DNA of 64,000 nucleotides from positions 3,844,001 to 3,908,000 of the forward strand of contig NZ_CP116615.1 in the NCBI RefSeq assembly GCF_024832785.1, written 5' to 3'. This DNA is from Fontisphaera persica. Lineage in GTDB: Bacteria > Verrucomicrobiota > Verrucomicrobiia > Limisphaerales > Fontisphaeraceae. A model generated the notes under the pieces. That model was not told the origin of the DNA, searched no databases, and saw only the letters and a list, made by a program, of their open reading frames with translations. Below, piece after piece: positions 16,948-28,598 of the stretch. Position numbers and translations under genes: made by a program. Position 1 is the stretch's first letter; each line of letters opens with the position of its first letter.

Positions 16948-16959
16948 AACCACACACAG
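16948..16959 (+). other. 23S precursor processing stem, 5' arm
   Basis: AACCACACACAG is the exact complement of CTGTGTGTGGTT at 20004-20015, beyond the 3' end of 23S. The pair encloses the 23S gene and should be the RNase III stem. GTTCTTTGAC directly before (16938-16947) is another boxA-like sequence. Confidence 0.7.
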
Positions 16960-17031
16960 GCATGATGAAGGCAATCAAAACCCAATGCGGTTGTTCGCTG
17001 AGTTTCTGTAGCGCGAGCTACAGGTGACTTT

Positions 17032-19930
<2,899 letters not shown>

Positions 19931-20065
19931 CTTAATCCTTCTCAAAGGATGGGCGATTTTCAAACTCGGCGCCCGCATCGGGCCTGGATGCCCTCAGCAC
20001 CGTCTGTGTGTGGTTCTCAACGAACACCCGCCTTCCCCTAGGCCCGGGTGATCTTTGGACAATTT

Positions 20066-20180
20066 TCAGGTGGCCATGAAGCCGCGGACCTACCCGTTCC
20101 CATCCCGAACACGGCCGTAAAACGCGGCATTGCCGATGGTAGTGCATGTATAGCTTGCGCGAGAGTAGGTTGCCGCCTGG
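20066..20180 (+). rRNA. rrf: 5S ribosomal RNA
   Basis: About 115 bases. CAGGTGGC (20067-20074) pairs with GCCGCCTG (20172-20179) as helix I; internal landmarks ACCCGTTCCCATCCCGAACACGG and GAGAGTAGG are at their expected places when read in two parts. Last gene of the rrn operon. Confidence 0.95.
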
Positions 20181-20189
20181 TTTTTTTGG

Positions 20190-20225
20190 AAAAACCGGAA
20201 GTCAAAAAAGGCTTCCGGTTTTTTC
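20190..20225 (+). terminator. Terminator of the rrn operon
   Basis: AAAAACCGGAAG (20190-20201) pairs with CTTCCGGTTTTT (20212-20223), loop of about ten bases, inside a T-rich end. It lies 10 bases after the 5S gene. Confidence 0.9.
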
Positions 20226-20407
20226 ATTCCATCATCCTTTTCCCTCCCTCCCGCCTCTGTTCCCTTTGCCGGAATCCCTGGGGATGCCTTTCCTCCGTCC
20301 TGCCCTTCGGCCTTGTTTCCGTGCGCGTTTCCAGCCTTGAATTCTCCGGCCGTTTGGTGCCATGCTTCTTCGCGAGTCAAATTGCTCCCATTACATCGTT
20401 GATTTGC

Positions 20408-22429
20408 ATGAAAAACAGCGCCCATTCCCTGTCCCGCGTTCCCCGCTGCCTGCGGGGATTGCTGGTCTTTGTTTCCCTGACCGCCGCCGGCCCGGCCCTG
20501 CTGGCCGCCACGGTGGGTTTGCACGAGCTGGATTTGAGTACCATGACGTCGGGCTGGGGCAAGGCCCGCACCAATGCCGCCGTCACGGGCAAACCGCTCA
20601 CCGTCGGCAAACAAACCTTTACCCGCGGAGTGGGCACCCATGCCCCCAGCGAATTTTACGTGCGCCTGGATGGGAAGGCCACCTGGTTCACCGCCAAGGT
20701 GGGCGTGGACGGCGCGGCCGGCAATGCCCGGGCCTCCCTGGAGTTCATTGTTTATGGCGATGAAAAGGAGTTGTGGCGCAGCGGCGTGTGCCGATGGCAG
20801 GAAGAGCCGCGCGTGTGCCGGGTGAACCTTGCCGGGGTGAAGCTGTTGGCGCTTGAAGTCACCGAGGCGGGAGACGGGCGCGACTTTGACCATGCCAACT
20901 GGGCCGAAGCGGCCATAGAATATGAAGGAGCGCGGCCAGAGGCGGGGTTGCCGCCGGCGCCACCCGAGGAGCGCGTGTTGCTGACGCCGCCCCCGCCGGC
21001 CGCGCCGCGACTGCACGGCCCGCTGGTCTATGGCGGCCGCCCCGGCAAACCCTTCTTGTACCGCATTCCCTGCACGGGCGAGCGGCCCATCAGTTTCGCG
21101 GCGCAAAACCTGCCGGGCACCCTGCAACTGGACTCCGCCACCGGCATCCTGCGCGGCCAGACGCCTCCGGCGGGACGGTACACGATGACCTTCACCGCGA
21201 AAAACCGGCACGGCCAGGCGCAGCGCTCCTTTACGCTGATTTCCTCCAACAGCCTGCACGTGCTGGCGCTGACCCCGCCGATGGGCTGGAATAGCTGGTA
21301 CATCCACTACCATCGCGTGAGCGAGCAAACCATGCGCGAGGCCGCCGACCAAATGATTGCCAGCGGCATGGCTGATTTTGGCTACGAGTACGTGAACATT
21401 GACGATTGCTGGATGGTGAAGGTGAATTCCAATGACCCGGAAATCGGCGGCCCCACCCGCGATGCCCAGGGGCGGCTCCTGCCCAATAAACGGTTTCCGG
21501 ACATTCGCGGAATGGTGGAGTACATCCACCGCAAGGGGCTGAAGGCCGGCACCTACATCTCCCCCGGCCCTTCCACCTGCGCCGGTTATGCGGGCAGTTA
21601 TCAACATGAGGCCCTGGACGCGCGGACCTTTGCCGAGTGGGGCTTTGATTTCCTGAAATATGACTGGTGCTCTTATGGCCGCGTGGCCGGCGGCAACACG
21701 CTCGAACATCTGAAAAAGCCTTATCAAATCATGTGGGCGGAGCTGCAAAAACAGGAGCGCGACATTGTCTTCAATCTTTGCCAGTACGGCATGGGCGAGG
21801 TCTGGAAATGGGGTGGCGAAGTGGGGCATTGCTGGCGCACCACGGGAGATTTGGGGCTGGAGCGCGGGGACGCGCTGCCCGGTTTTTACCGCATCGGCCT
21901 GAGCAACGGGCGGCATCATGAATACGCCGGGCCGGGCCGGTGGAATGACCCGGATTACATTCTCATCGGCTGGGTGGGCGATGCCCATACGGCGGGCGAG
22001 GGCAAGCCCACCCCGCTCACGCCCAACGAGCAGTACTCGTACATGTCCATGTGGTGTCTCATGGCGGCGCCGCTCATTTTCAGCGGCGACATGGCGAAGC
22101 TGGACCCGTTCACGCTGAACGTCCTGTGCAACCACGAAGTGATTGCCGTGGACCAGGACCCCCTGGGACGGCAGGCGCGCATCGTGGCCCAGGACCGGCG
22201 CCGGCTGGTGATGCTCAAGGAATTATCGGACGGCGCCCATGCGGTGGGGCTTTTCAATCTGGGGCCATTGCCGGCCAAAATGCGCGTGACCTGGGCCGAG
22301 CTGGGGTTGAGGGGCCCGCGCCGCGTGCGTGACCTGTGGCGGCAACGCGAAGCGGGGGAGGCGGACGGCGAACTGGTGGCGGACATCCCGCGCCATGGCG
22401 TCATGCTCTGGCGGCTGGAGCGGCCGTGA
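20408..22429 (+). CDS. Secreted GH27 alpha-galactosidase with NPCBM domain
   Basis: 673-residue enzyme predicted to remove alpha-galactose from oligo- or polysaccharides. A signal peptide ends at about 34 (LLVFVSLTAAGPALLAA). Residues 35-180 form an NPCBM-type sugar-binding domain (LSTMTSGWGKARTN, GVGTHAPS, the closing DHANWAEAAIEY). A short putative-Ig linker follows, then the GH27 barrel from TPPMGWNSWYIHYH at about 290. The catalytic nucleophile is D419 in KYDWCSYG and the acid/base D481 in RTTGDLG. A C-terminal beta domain closes the protein. Start ATG 20408 gives the signal peptide; the frame is open upstream through the 5S region but that part cannot be coding. Confidence 0.93.
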   Translation: MKNSAHSLSRVPRCLRGLLVFVSLTAAGPALLAATVGLHELDLSTMTSGWGKARTNAAVTGKPLTVGKQTFTRGVGTHAPSEFYVRLDGKATWFTAKVGVDGAAGNARASLEFIVYGDEKELWRSGVCRWQEEPRVCRVNLAGVKLLALEVTEAGDGRDFDHANWAEAAIEYEGARPEAGLPPAPPEERVLLTPPPPAAPRLHGPLVYGGRPGKPFLYRIPCTGERPISFAAQNLPGTLQLDSATGILRGQTPPAGRYTMTFTAKNRHGQAQRSFTLISSNSLHVLALTPPMGWNSWYIHYHRVSEQTMREAADQMIASGMADFGYEYVNIDDCWMVKVNSNDPEIGGPTRDAQGRLLPNKRFPDIRGMVEYIHRKGLKAGTYISPGPSTCAGYAGSYQHEALDARTFAEWGFDFLKYDWCSYGRVAGGNTLEHLKKPYQIMWAELQKQERDIVFNLCQYGMGEVWKWGGEVGHCWRTTGDLGLERGDALPGFYRIGLSNGRHHEYAGPGRWNDPDYILIGWVGDAHTAGEGKPTPLTPNEQYSYMSMWCLMAAPLIFSGDMAKLDPFTLNVLCNHEVIAVDQDPLGRQARIVAQDRRRLVMLKELSDGAHAVGLFNLGPLPAKMRVTWAELGLRGPRRVRDLWRQREAGEADGELVADIPRHGVMLWRLERP

Positions 22430-22462
22430 GACAACGAGAGTAATTTGCCAGCCGGTCAGGCC

Positions 22463-24394
22463 CTATTTCAGTTCATCAAAGTATTCTTTGACCTGCTGGC
22501 GGTAGGCGCGCGGCACGCGCTCCTGGTTGATGGCGTTTTGGGCTTCGGCCTGCGCGGCGGCGGCGGCTTCTTCAAATTCCACCTTGCTGGCGCCTTTGAT
22601 GCTGACGCCCTTGAGCGTGACCGAGGGCATGGGCTGGCCGGGGGTGATTTTGCCCTGGATTTTGGCGGGGTCGAGCTGGTCCGGTTTTTCCACCGCCCGC
22701 TCGGTGTGGCCGCGCGCCTCTTTGTCGGGGCGCTGGATGCCGCTGTTGTCGGCCACTTCCTCCAGCACCAGGTCATTGGGGTCCAATCCCTGGTCTGCCC
22801 AATTGCCCACCCCTTTGGCGTTGGGGCGTATGCCTCTGCATGCCAGGTCCTGGACGCCCCGGCATTGTCCCAGGCACTGGCCCTGGGCAATGGCCCGCTC
22901 CGCCCGCAAGAGGGCCTGCAAACACTCACCCAGCGCCTCCGCATCCTGGAGCTGTTTGAGCAGCTCCTCCAGTACCTGAATGGCTTCGCCCAAACATTGG
23001 GCCGCCTGCTCGCGCCGGCCTTGCTGCAAATCTTGGAGGGCGCGCGCCAGTTTTTCCTCAAGCTGGCCGTAGTCCTGGGCGGGTTTGAGCGCCTGCCTTA
23101 AATCGTCCATCATTTTCTGAAGCTGCTCCGGGGATGGCTGGGCGGACAGGAGTTGTTGTTTCCATCGCTCCAGCGTGACAATGGCGGCCAGCACCTGGCC
23201 CCGCTCCAGTTGCTCGGCCAGATTTTTCCCGAGGGCTTGGGCCAGTTCTTTCTGGGCCTGGTTGAGTTTTTTCGCCAGCTCGCGCAAATGTTCCAAATCC
23301 TGCAGGGCCAAATCGAGGTTCTTCAACACCTGGCCGGGCTTGCTTTCGTTCAGGGCCTTGAGCGCGGCGTCCAGCCCCTCGAGGTTCTGTCCCAGTTGCA
23401 AGGCTTCCTGCTGCAGGGCGCTGAGCGCCTCGGCCAGTTGCTGGCGGGCCGCCTCCGCGTCTTCGCCTTGCGCCTGCGCCAGTTTTTCGGCGGCGGCGCG
23501 GGCTTTTTCGAGGCGCTTTTGGAGGTCCTGAAGTTTCTCGCCCTGTCCGGCGGCGGCGCCCAGTTTATTCTGGAGCTCTTCCACCTTGCGTTGCAACGCA
23601 GCGGGGTCGGTGGCTGCCTGCAAGGCTCCCTCCCGCGCGGCTTTTTCCAGCTTTTTGAGGCCTGGATTTTTCTCCAGTTCGGAGGCCTGTTTTTGCAGCT
23701 CGGCGGCCAGTTTCACGGCGTCCTGAATGGCCTCGTTCCGGGTGGGGGGGGCTTTGTTCCATTGGCTGCCCAGCTCCGCGACGGCCTCCAGCGCCTTTTG
23801 GGTGGGGGGCAGCGCGGGCGGATTGACCTTCATTTGGTGTTTGGCAATTTCCATCAACCGCCGGCCCGTTTCCGCGATGTTGGCCGTGTCCAGGGCCGCC
23901 TGCTCGCGGGCGGGGGAGCGATACTCCGGCAGGAAGCTCAAGACGGCTGCCAGGCCCAGACTGAGCAAGGCCCAGCGGCCCTGCAGAGGCACTGTGAAGG
24001 GCAGCAATTGCTTCAATTTTTCGGGCGGGCACTCCGCGGCGTGGCGGGCGGCATCATCGCAAAGAAGCTGGCGCCAGGGATGCTCCTGCTGGCGCCATTC
24101 CCAGGCGGTGCTCAAGCGTTCTTCGAGCTGCAGGGCGCGGTCGAGCCAGCGGGCCAGTTCCAATTCGGCTGGTTTGCGCCACGCGCCGGCAACCGCACCC
24201 ACTGCGATGCCCACCGGCAAGACGGCCACCGCGGCCAGCGGCGTCCACAAGGGCAGGGGAAGCAACTTCCAGAGCAACAAAACCAGCCCGCAGAGGACGC
24301 TGGCCACGAGCAGTCCGGTGAACGCCCCGCGCCAGGCCAGTCGCGTGCGGCGCAGGCGTGCCGCTTCCTGCAACAGGCGCGCGATGGGTTCCAT
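22463..24394 (-). CDS. Membrane-anchored long coiled-coil protein, function unknown
   Basis: 643 residues from ATG 24394 (MEPIARLLQEAARLRRTRLAW). Two membrane segments at about 20-45 and 48-70 and a third near 145-160 are followed by some 400 residues of Ala/Leu/Gln/Glu/Lys heptads, a long coiled coil. The motif RWLDRALQLEERLSTAWEW after the first membrane pair is shared, from memory, with large proteins encoded near MoxR/BatA-type operons in Planctomycetota and Verrucomicrobiota, but none of those genes is next to it here. The last 120 residues are less regular and contain several cysteines (QCLGQCRGVQDLAC). It is convergent with the GH27 gene and divergent from the NusG-like gene. Confidence 0.75.
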   Translation of the reverse strand: MEPIARLLQEAARLRRTRLAWRGAFTGLLVASVLCGLVLLLWKLLPLPLWTPLAAVAVLPVGIAVGAVAGAWRKPAELELARWLDRALQLEERLSTAWEWRQQEHPWRQLLCDDAARHAAECPPEKLKQLLPFTVPLQGRWALLSLGLAAVLSFLPEYRSPAREQAALDTANIAETGRRLMEIAKHQMKVNPPALPPTQKALEAVAELGSQWNKAPPTRNEAIQDAVKLAAELQKQASELEKNPGLKKLEKAAREGALQAATDPAALQRKVEELQNKLGAAAGQGEKLQDLQKRLEKARAAAEKLAQAQGEDAEAARQQLAEALSALQQEALQLGQNLEGLDAALKALNESKPGQVLKNLDLALQDLEHLRELAKKLNQAQKELAQALGKNLAEQLERGQVLAAIVTLERWKQQLLSAQPSPEQLQKMMDDLRQALKPAQDYGQLEEKLARALQDLQQGRREQAAQCLGEAIQVLEELLKQLQDAEALGECLQALLRAERAIAQGQCLGQCRGVQDLACRGIRPNAKGVGNWADQGLDPNDLVLEEVADNSGIQRPDKEARGHTERAVEKPDQLDPAKIQGKITPGQPMPSVTLKGVSIKGASKVEFEEAAAAAQAEAQNAINQERVPRAYRQQVKEYFDELK

Positions 24395-24589
24395 CTGGCT
24401 CACCAGCTTAAGATGCCTCAAAAACCGGGTATTGGCCAGCGCGAAAAGGCGGTGTGAACCCGCCGCCGCCATTGGCCCAACCCGTGTGGTCGTCGAGCCA
24501 TTGACAAGGGGGCAAGGGTTGCGCAGCATGGGCTTGTGTATAGTGAATCGTTGACACCGCAGGCCGGCACTCCAGGGAACAGGTCACCG

Positions 24590-25135
24590 TTGGAGGGGGG
24601 CCGCCACTGGTTTTGCATCAAGGCCAAGCCCAAGCACGAGCACATTGCTGCCGCGCACATTCAGCTCTGCCGCGAGGCGGAGGTGTTTTTTCCGCGCATT
24701 CGCTTTGAGCGTCCGTTCAAGGGCAAGAAAATCCGCGTCATTGAGCCGTTGTTTCCGGGGTACTTGTTTGCGCGGTTTGAGCTGCCCCGGCATGTTTTGC
24801 AGGTGCGGTACGCGGCCGGGGTGCAGACCATTGTGCATTTTGGCACGCACATCCCCATTGTGCCGGAGGACATCATGGCGGCGCTCATGGCCGAGTTTGG
24901 CCGGGAGGAGGTGCGGGAGGTCAATGCCGACCCGGCGCCGGGAGATGCGGTGGAGATTGTGATGGGCGCCTTTGCCGGGTTGAAGGCGGTGGTGACGCGG
25001 GTGATTCCCGCCCGGCAGCGGGTGGCGGTGTTGCTGGAATTTCTGGGGCGACAGTTGACAGTGGAGATTCCGGTGGAATTTTTGCTTAAAAAGCGACCGC
25101 CCCGCCACCTGGTGGCCGGCCGAGATATTGCATGA
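24590..25135 (+). CDS. Specialised NusG paralogue (RfaH/UpxY/LoaP type)
   Basis: About 181 residues if the TTG at 24590 is the start (EGGRHWFCIKAKPKHE follows), which fits NusG-family N-termini; a GTG at 24536 would add 18 unusual residues and no ATG is available. The NGN domain is recognisable: W-F-C-I-K-A-K-P-K-H-E, EVFFPRIRFERPFKGKK, EPLFPGYLFARFEL, and the R-Y-A-A-G-V motif. The KOW part follows as PGDAVEIVMGAFAGLKAVVTRV. Such paralogues ride on RNA polymerase to let it read through long or polar transcripts. The stop overlaps the start of the beta-helix gene (ATGA), so the two are translationally coupled. It is not the housekeeping nusG, which sits with secE and ribosomal genes. Confidence 0.85.
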   Translation: MEGGRHWFCIKAKPKHEHIAAAHIQLCREAEVFFPRIRFERPFKGKKIRVIEPLFPGYLFARFELPRHVLQVRYAAGVQTIVHFGTHIPIVPEDIMAALMAEFGREEVREVNADPAPGDAVEIVMGAFAGLKAVVTRVIPARQRVAVLLEFLGRQLTVEIPVEFLLKKRPPRHLVAGRDIA

Positions 25136-27465
25136 AAGGGACACCATTTGGGCGCATAGCCTTGGGTTTGGGGCTGCTGGCCGGCACGCTGGCGGCATCC
25201 GCGGCCACTTTGACCGTCACGCACACGGGGGACAGCGGCGCGGGTTCCTTGCGGCAGGCCATCGCCGACGCCAATAATCAGCTTGGCCCGCATCAGATTG
25301 TGTTTGCCATTCCCGGCGCCGCCCCGCACCGCATCGCCCCGCTCAGCCCGCTGCCGCAGATTCAAGAAACGCTGGTCCTCGATGCCACCACCCAGCCCGG
25401 CTACAGCGGCCAGCCGCTGGTCGTGCTGGATGGCGTCAATGCCGGCAACGCCTACGGCCTGCTGATTTCGGCCGATGATTGCGTGGTGCGCGGGCTGGTG
25501 ATTCACCGTTTCAACCGCGATGGCATCCGGCTGGAAAATGTCTCGCGCTGCGTGGTGCAGGCCAATTACATCGGCACCGATGCCTCCGGCCTGGCGGCGG
25601 CGGGCATGGGCGAGAACGGCATCGGCATTTCCGGCGGCGGCGAGCATCTGATTGGCGGGCTGACGGCTGCCGAGCGCAATGTCATCGCCGCCTGCGGCGA
25701 GAATGGTATCATCATTGCCGGCGCGGGCGCGGGGCGGCACCGCGTCTGGGGCAATTACCTCGGCGTCAATGCCACGGGGGCGGCCGCGCTGGGCAACGGG
25801 CAATCGGGCGTGGTGGTTTCTGGCAGTACCCTCAACGAAATTGGCGGGCTGGCGCCCGGAGCGGGCAACCTCATTTCCGGCAACCTCCAAAGCGGCGTCT
25901 ATCTGCTGGGGCCGGGCGCGGACCACAACCGCGTGCAGGGCAATCGCATCGGAGTCAATGCCGCGGGGACGGCCGCCCTGCCCAACCGGCAGGACGGCGT
26001 GACGCTGTACCAGGCCGCCGCCAATCTCATCGGCCGTTGTCTGGAGGCCGGCGGGAATCTCATTTCCGGCAACGGCGAAGCGGGGGTTTATATCGGCGGC
26101 AACAACAGCGTGAGCAATCTGGTGGCGGGCAACCGGATTGGTGTAAACGCCACCGGCACGGCGGCCCTCAGCAATCAATGGGGCGTGGCCATTGAAAATG
26201 CCCCGCGCAACCTCGTCGGGGGCAGCGCGCCCGGGGAGGGCAATCAGATTGCGGGCAATTTGCTGGTGGGGGTTACCATCCAGGGATTGTCGGCCGTGGC
26301 CAACCGGGTGGAAGGCAACTGGATTGGCACCGACGCCCAGGGCCGCGCCGCGATTCCCAACCTGGGGCCGGGCATATTTCTCAGCGCGCCTTCCAATCAC
26401 ATCGGCGGGGCGCGCGTGGGCGCGGGCAACGTCATCAGCGGCAACCAAGCGGCGGGCATCTCCCTTAATGATCCCTTGAGCCGGGGCAATGTCATCCTGG
26501 GCAATTTCATTGGGCTGGCGGCGGACGGTTGCACGCCCCTGGGCAATCTTTTCCACGGCATCGAGATTCAAATGGATGCCAGCAACAATCGCATCGGAGG
26601 CACGGCCCCCGGCGAAGGCAACCGCATCGGCTACGCCCGCCAGGCGGATTTTGACGGCGTGCGCATCCACGACCACGGCGTGGGCAATGTCATTCGCGGC
26701 AATGCGGTCTTTGGCCAGCCGGGTTTGCCCATTGATGTGGGACCCAACGGACCGACGGCCAATGATGCGGGCGATGCGGATGACGGCCCCAATCAATTGC
26801 AAAATTATCCGGTGCTTACCCTGGCCACCGGCAGGTTTGCCGTGGTCATCAGCGGGCAGCTCGCCTCCCGCCCGCAGCAGAACTACACGCTGGATTTTTA
26901 CCTGACCACTGCCTCCAACCAGGTGTGGCTGGGTGAGGCGCAGGTGTTCACGGATGCCGCCGGTCTGGCGCCGTTCACCGTCGCGCTGACCAACGCCTGG
27001 GCCGCCGCCGGGGAACTCTCCGCCACCGCCACCGATGCGGCGGGAAACACTTCCGAGTATTTACCCGCCATTACCTTGGCGGACTCTCCGACGGGGGATG
27101 TTGATGGCGACGGCCTGCCGGATGATTATGAGCTGGCGTTTGGGTTGAATCCACTCAACGCGGCGGATGCCGCGCAGGACGCGGATGGGGACGGCGCCTC
27201 CAATTTGCAGGAATATCGGGCGGGGACGCATCCGCGTCAGGCTGCCAGCGGTGTGCGGCTCACGGCGATTTATCGCAGCGCCTGTGGCGGCATGGTGGTG
27301 GAAGGAGGGCTGGGGCGCAGCGGGACGTGGGTGCTGGAGGGGGCGGCGCAGGTGACCGGCCCCTGGCAGCCGCTGACTTCCGCCGCGCCGGCCCTGGGGT
27401 TGCCGGTGCGCTGGGTGGACACCACCCCCGGGACGCTTCGCTTCTTCCGCCTGCGCCTCCCTTAA
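25132..27465 (+). CDS. Secreted right-handed beta-helix protein with calcium-binding repeats
   Basis: 777 residues. A signal peptide ends at about 24. Residues 24-110 resemble a CSLREA-type N-terminal segment (TLTVTHTGDSGAGSLRQAI). From about 110 to 545 there are repeats of some 50 residues built on N-x-I-G/S-G-N, G-V-x-I/L and NRIGVNAxGTAALPN, a parallel beta-helix. A beta-sandwich-like region follows. At about 660-690, DVDGDGLPDDYE and QDADGDGASNLQEY are two Asp-rich calcium loops of the thrombospondin-3/EF-hand type. The end is a W-P-L...FFRLRLP tail like those of the two giant proteins downstream. Its start overlaps the NusG-like gene by 4 bases. It may be a polysaccharide lyase-like enzyme or a surface adhesin; no catalytic residues are evident. 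Confidence 0.85.
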   Translation: MKGTPFGRIALGLGLLAGTLAASAATLTVTHTGDSGAGSLRQAIADANNQLGPHQIVFAIPGAAPHRIAPLSPLPQIQETLVLDATTQPGYSGQPLVVLDGVNAGNAYGLLISADDCVVRGLVIHRFNRDGIRLENVSRCVVQANYIGTDASGLAAAGMGENGIGISGGGEHLIGGLTAAERNVIAACGENGIIIAGAGAGRHRVWGNYLGVNATGAAALGNGQSGVVVSGSTLNEIGGLAPGAGNLISGNLQSGVYLLGPGADHNRVQGNRIGVNAAGTAALPNRQDGVTLYQAAANLIGRCLEAGGNLISGNGEAGVYIGGNNSVSNLVAGNRIGVNATGTAALSNQWGVAIENAPRNLVGGSAPGEGNQIAGNLLVGVTIQGLSAVANRVEGNWIGTDAQGRAAIPNLGPGIFLSAPSNHIGGARVGAGNVISGNQAAGISLNDPLSRGNVILGNFIGLAADGCTPLGNLFHGIEIQMDASNNRIGGTAPGEGNRIGYARQADFDGVRIHDHGVGNVIRGNAVFGQPGLPIDVGPNGPTANDAGDADDGPNQLQNYPVLTLATGRFAVVISGQLASRPQQNYTLDFYLTTASNQVWLGEAQVFTDAAGLAPFTVALTNAWAAAGELSATATDAAGNTSEYLPAITLADSPTGDVDGDGLPDDYELAFGLNPLNAADAAQDADGDGASNLQEYRAGTHPRQAASGVRLTAIYRSACGGMVVEGGLGRSGTWVLEGAAQVTGPWQPLTSAAPALGLPVRWVDTTPGTLRFFRLRLP

Positions 27466-27506
27466 TCGCGCCCCCGCCGAGGCGCGGCATAAACTGCAAA
27501 ATAATT

Positions 27507-28586
27507 TCAATCCCCCAAACTCACGCCCAAATCGCGGGCGGTTTGGACTAATTCGCCCTTGGGATCAATCGTGCGCAAACGGCCAATGGCTTCGCGGATG
27601 GGCACGGCCACCACCTCCGGCGGACGCAGGGCGGCCATGTAGCCGTATTGTTCTCCGGCAATCAGGCGCACCGCCATGGCCCCAAACTGCGTGCAAATCA
27701 TGCGGTCAAAGGTGGTGGGCCCGCCGCCGCGCTGCAAATGGCCCAGCACGCACACGCGGGTTTCCTTGCCGGTGCGCTTCTGGATTTCCGCCGCCACGAC
27801 GGCGCCGATGCCGCCCAGGCGCGCCTCGCGGTTGGTTTCCTGCGGGCCGCTGGTCACAAAATCGCCCCCCTTGGGCCGCGCGCCCTCGGCCACCACCACC
27901 AGGGTGAAGTGTTTGCCGCGGGCCTCGCGCTCGGCAATTTTCGTGCAGATGCTTTCGTAGGTGAAGGGAATTTCCGGGATTAAAATCACGTCGCCGCCGC
28001 CGGCGATGCCCGCATGCATGGCGATCCAGCCCGCGTACCGGCCCATGACCTCCAGCACCATTACGCGGTTGTGGCTCTCGGCGGTGGTGTGCAGGCGGTC
28101 CAGGGCGTCGGTGGCGCAGGCCACCGCGCTGTCGAAACCGAAGGTGAAGGCGGTGGCTTCCAGGTCATTGTCAATGGTCTTGGGCACGCCCACCAGCGGC
28201 ACGCCCGCCTCGAAGAGTTGCTGGGCAATGGTCAGCGTGCCATCCCCGCCCACGACCACCAGGGCCCGCAGGCCTAGCGCGTGGATGTTTTCCTTGGTGC
28301 GAGCCAGTACGGCCTCGGGGATGCGGTGAGTCTCGCCATGGCCGGTCTTGACGGCGAAGCGTCCCTTGTTGGTGGTGCCCAGGATGGTGCCCCCGCGCAG
28401 TAGGAGGCCGTCCATGTCCTTGTAATTGAGCACGCGGTAATCGTTGTCCAGCAGGCCCTCGAAGCCGTTGTGAAAGCCCAGAGTCTCCCAGCCGCGGGTG
28501 GTGGCCGATTTGCCCACGGCGCGAATCACCGCGTTTAATCCGGGGCAGTCACCGCCGCCGGTCAAAATGCCAATGCGAATGCTCAT
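27507..28586 (-). CDS. pfkA: 6-phosphofructokinase
   Basis: 359-residue enzyme that phosphorylates fructose 6-phosphate in glycolysis. The phosphoryl-donor loop is LTGGGDCPGLNAV at 9-20. The two positions that separate ATP from PPi enzymes are G in GGDGT (113-117), as in ATP enzymes, and K in PKTIDND (135-141), as in PPi enzymes, so the donor is not settled from sequence. MGRYAGWIA and LGHLQRGG are the usual substrate-binding motifs. The gene follows the YfhO-like gene on the minus strand by 12 bases and is probably co-transcribed with it. It ends 41 bases from the convergent beta-helix gene. Confidence 0.93.
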   Translation of the reverse strand: MSIRIGILTGGGDCPGLNAVIRAVGKSATTRGWETLGFHNGFEGLLDNDYRVLNYKDMDGLLLRGGTILGTTNKGRFAVKTGHGETHRIPEAVLARTKENIHALGLRALVVVGGDGTLTIAQQLFEAGVPLVGVPKTIDNDLEATAFTFGFDSAVACATDALDRLHTTAESHNRVMVLEVMGRYAGWIAMHAGIAGGGDVILIPEIPFTYESICTKIAEREARGKHFTLVVVAEGARPKGGDFVTSGPQETNREARLGGIGAVVAAEIQKRTGKETRVCVLGHLQRGGGPTTFDRMICTQFGAMAVRLIAGEQYGYMAALRPPEVVAVPIREAIGRLRTIDPKGELVQTARDLGVSLGD

Positions 28587-28598
28587 GGTTTCCTGCCC

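Noticed and set aside
20090-22135. Open frame of 681 codons on the minus strand opposite the GH27 gene
   Set aside because: It runs into the 5S rRNA gene and has no recognisable motifs; the plus strand carries the catalytic GH27 motifs.
24501-24550. TTGACA at 24501 with TATAGT at 24539 as a promoter for the NusG-like gene
   Set aside because: The spacing of 32 bases is far too long, and no good partner for either box is found at 16-18 bases.
24661-26802. Open frame of 713 codons on the minus strand opposite the NusG-like and beta-helix genes
   Set aside because: It crosses two genes on the other strand, has no start context, and is a repeat-derived shadow of the beta-helix repeats.
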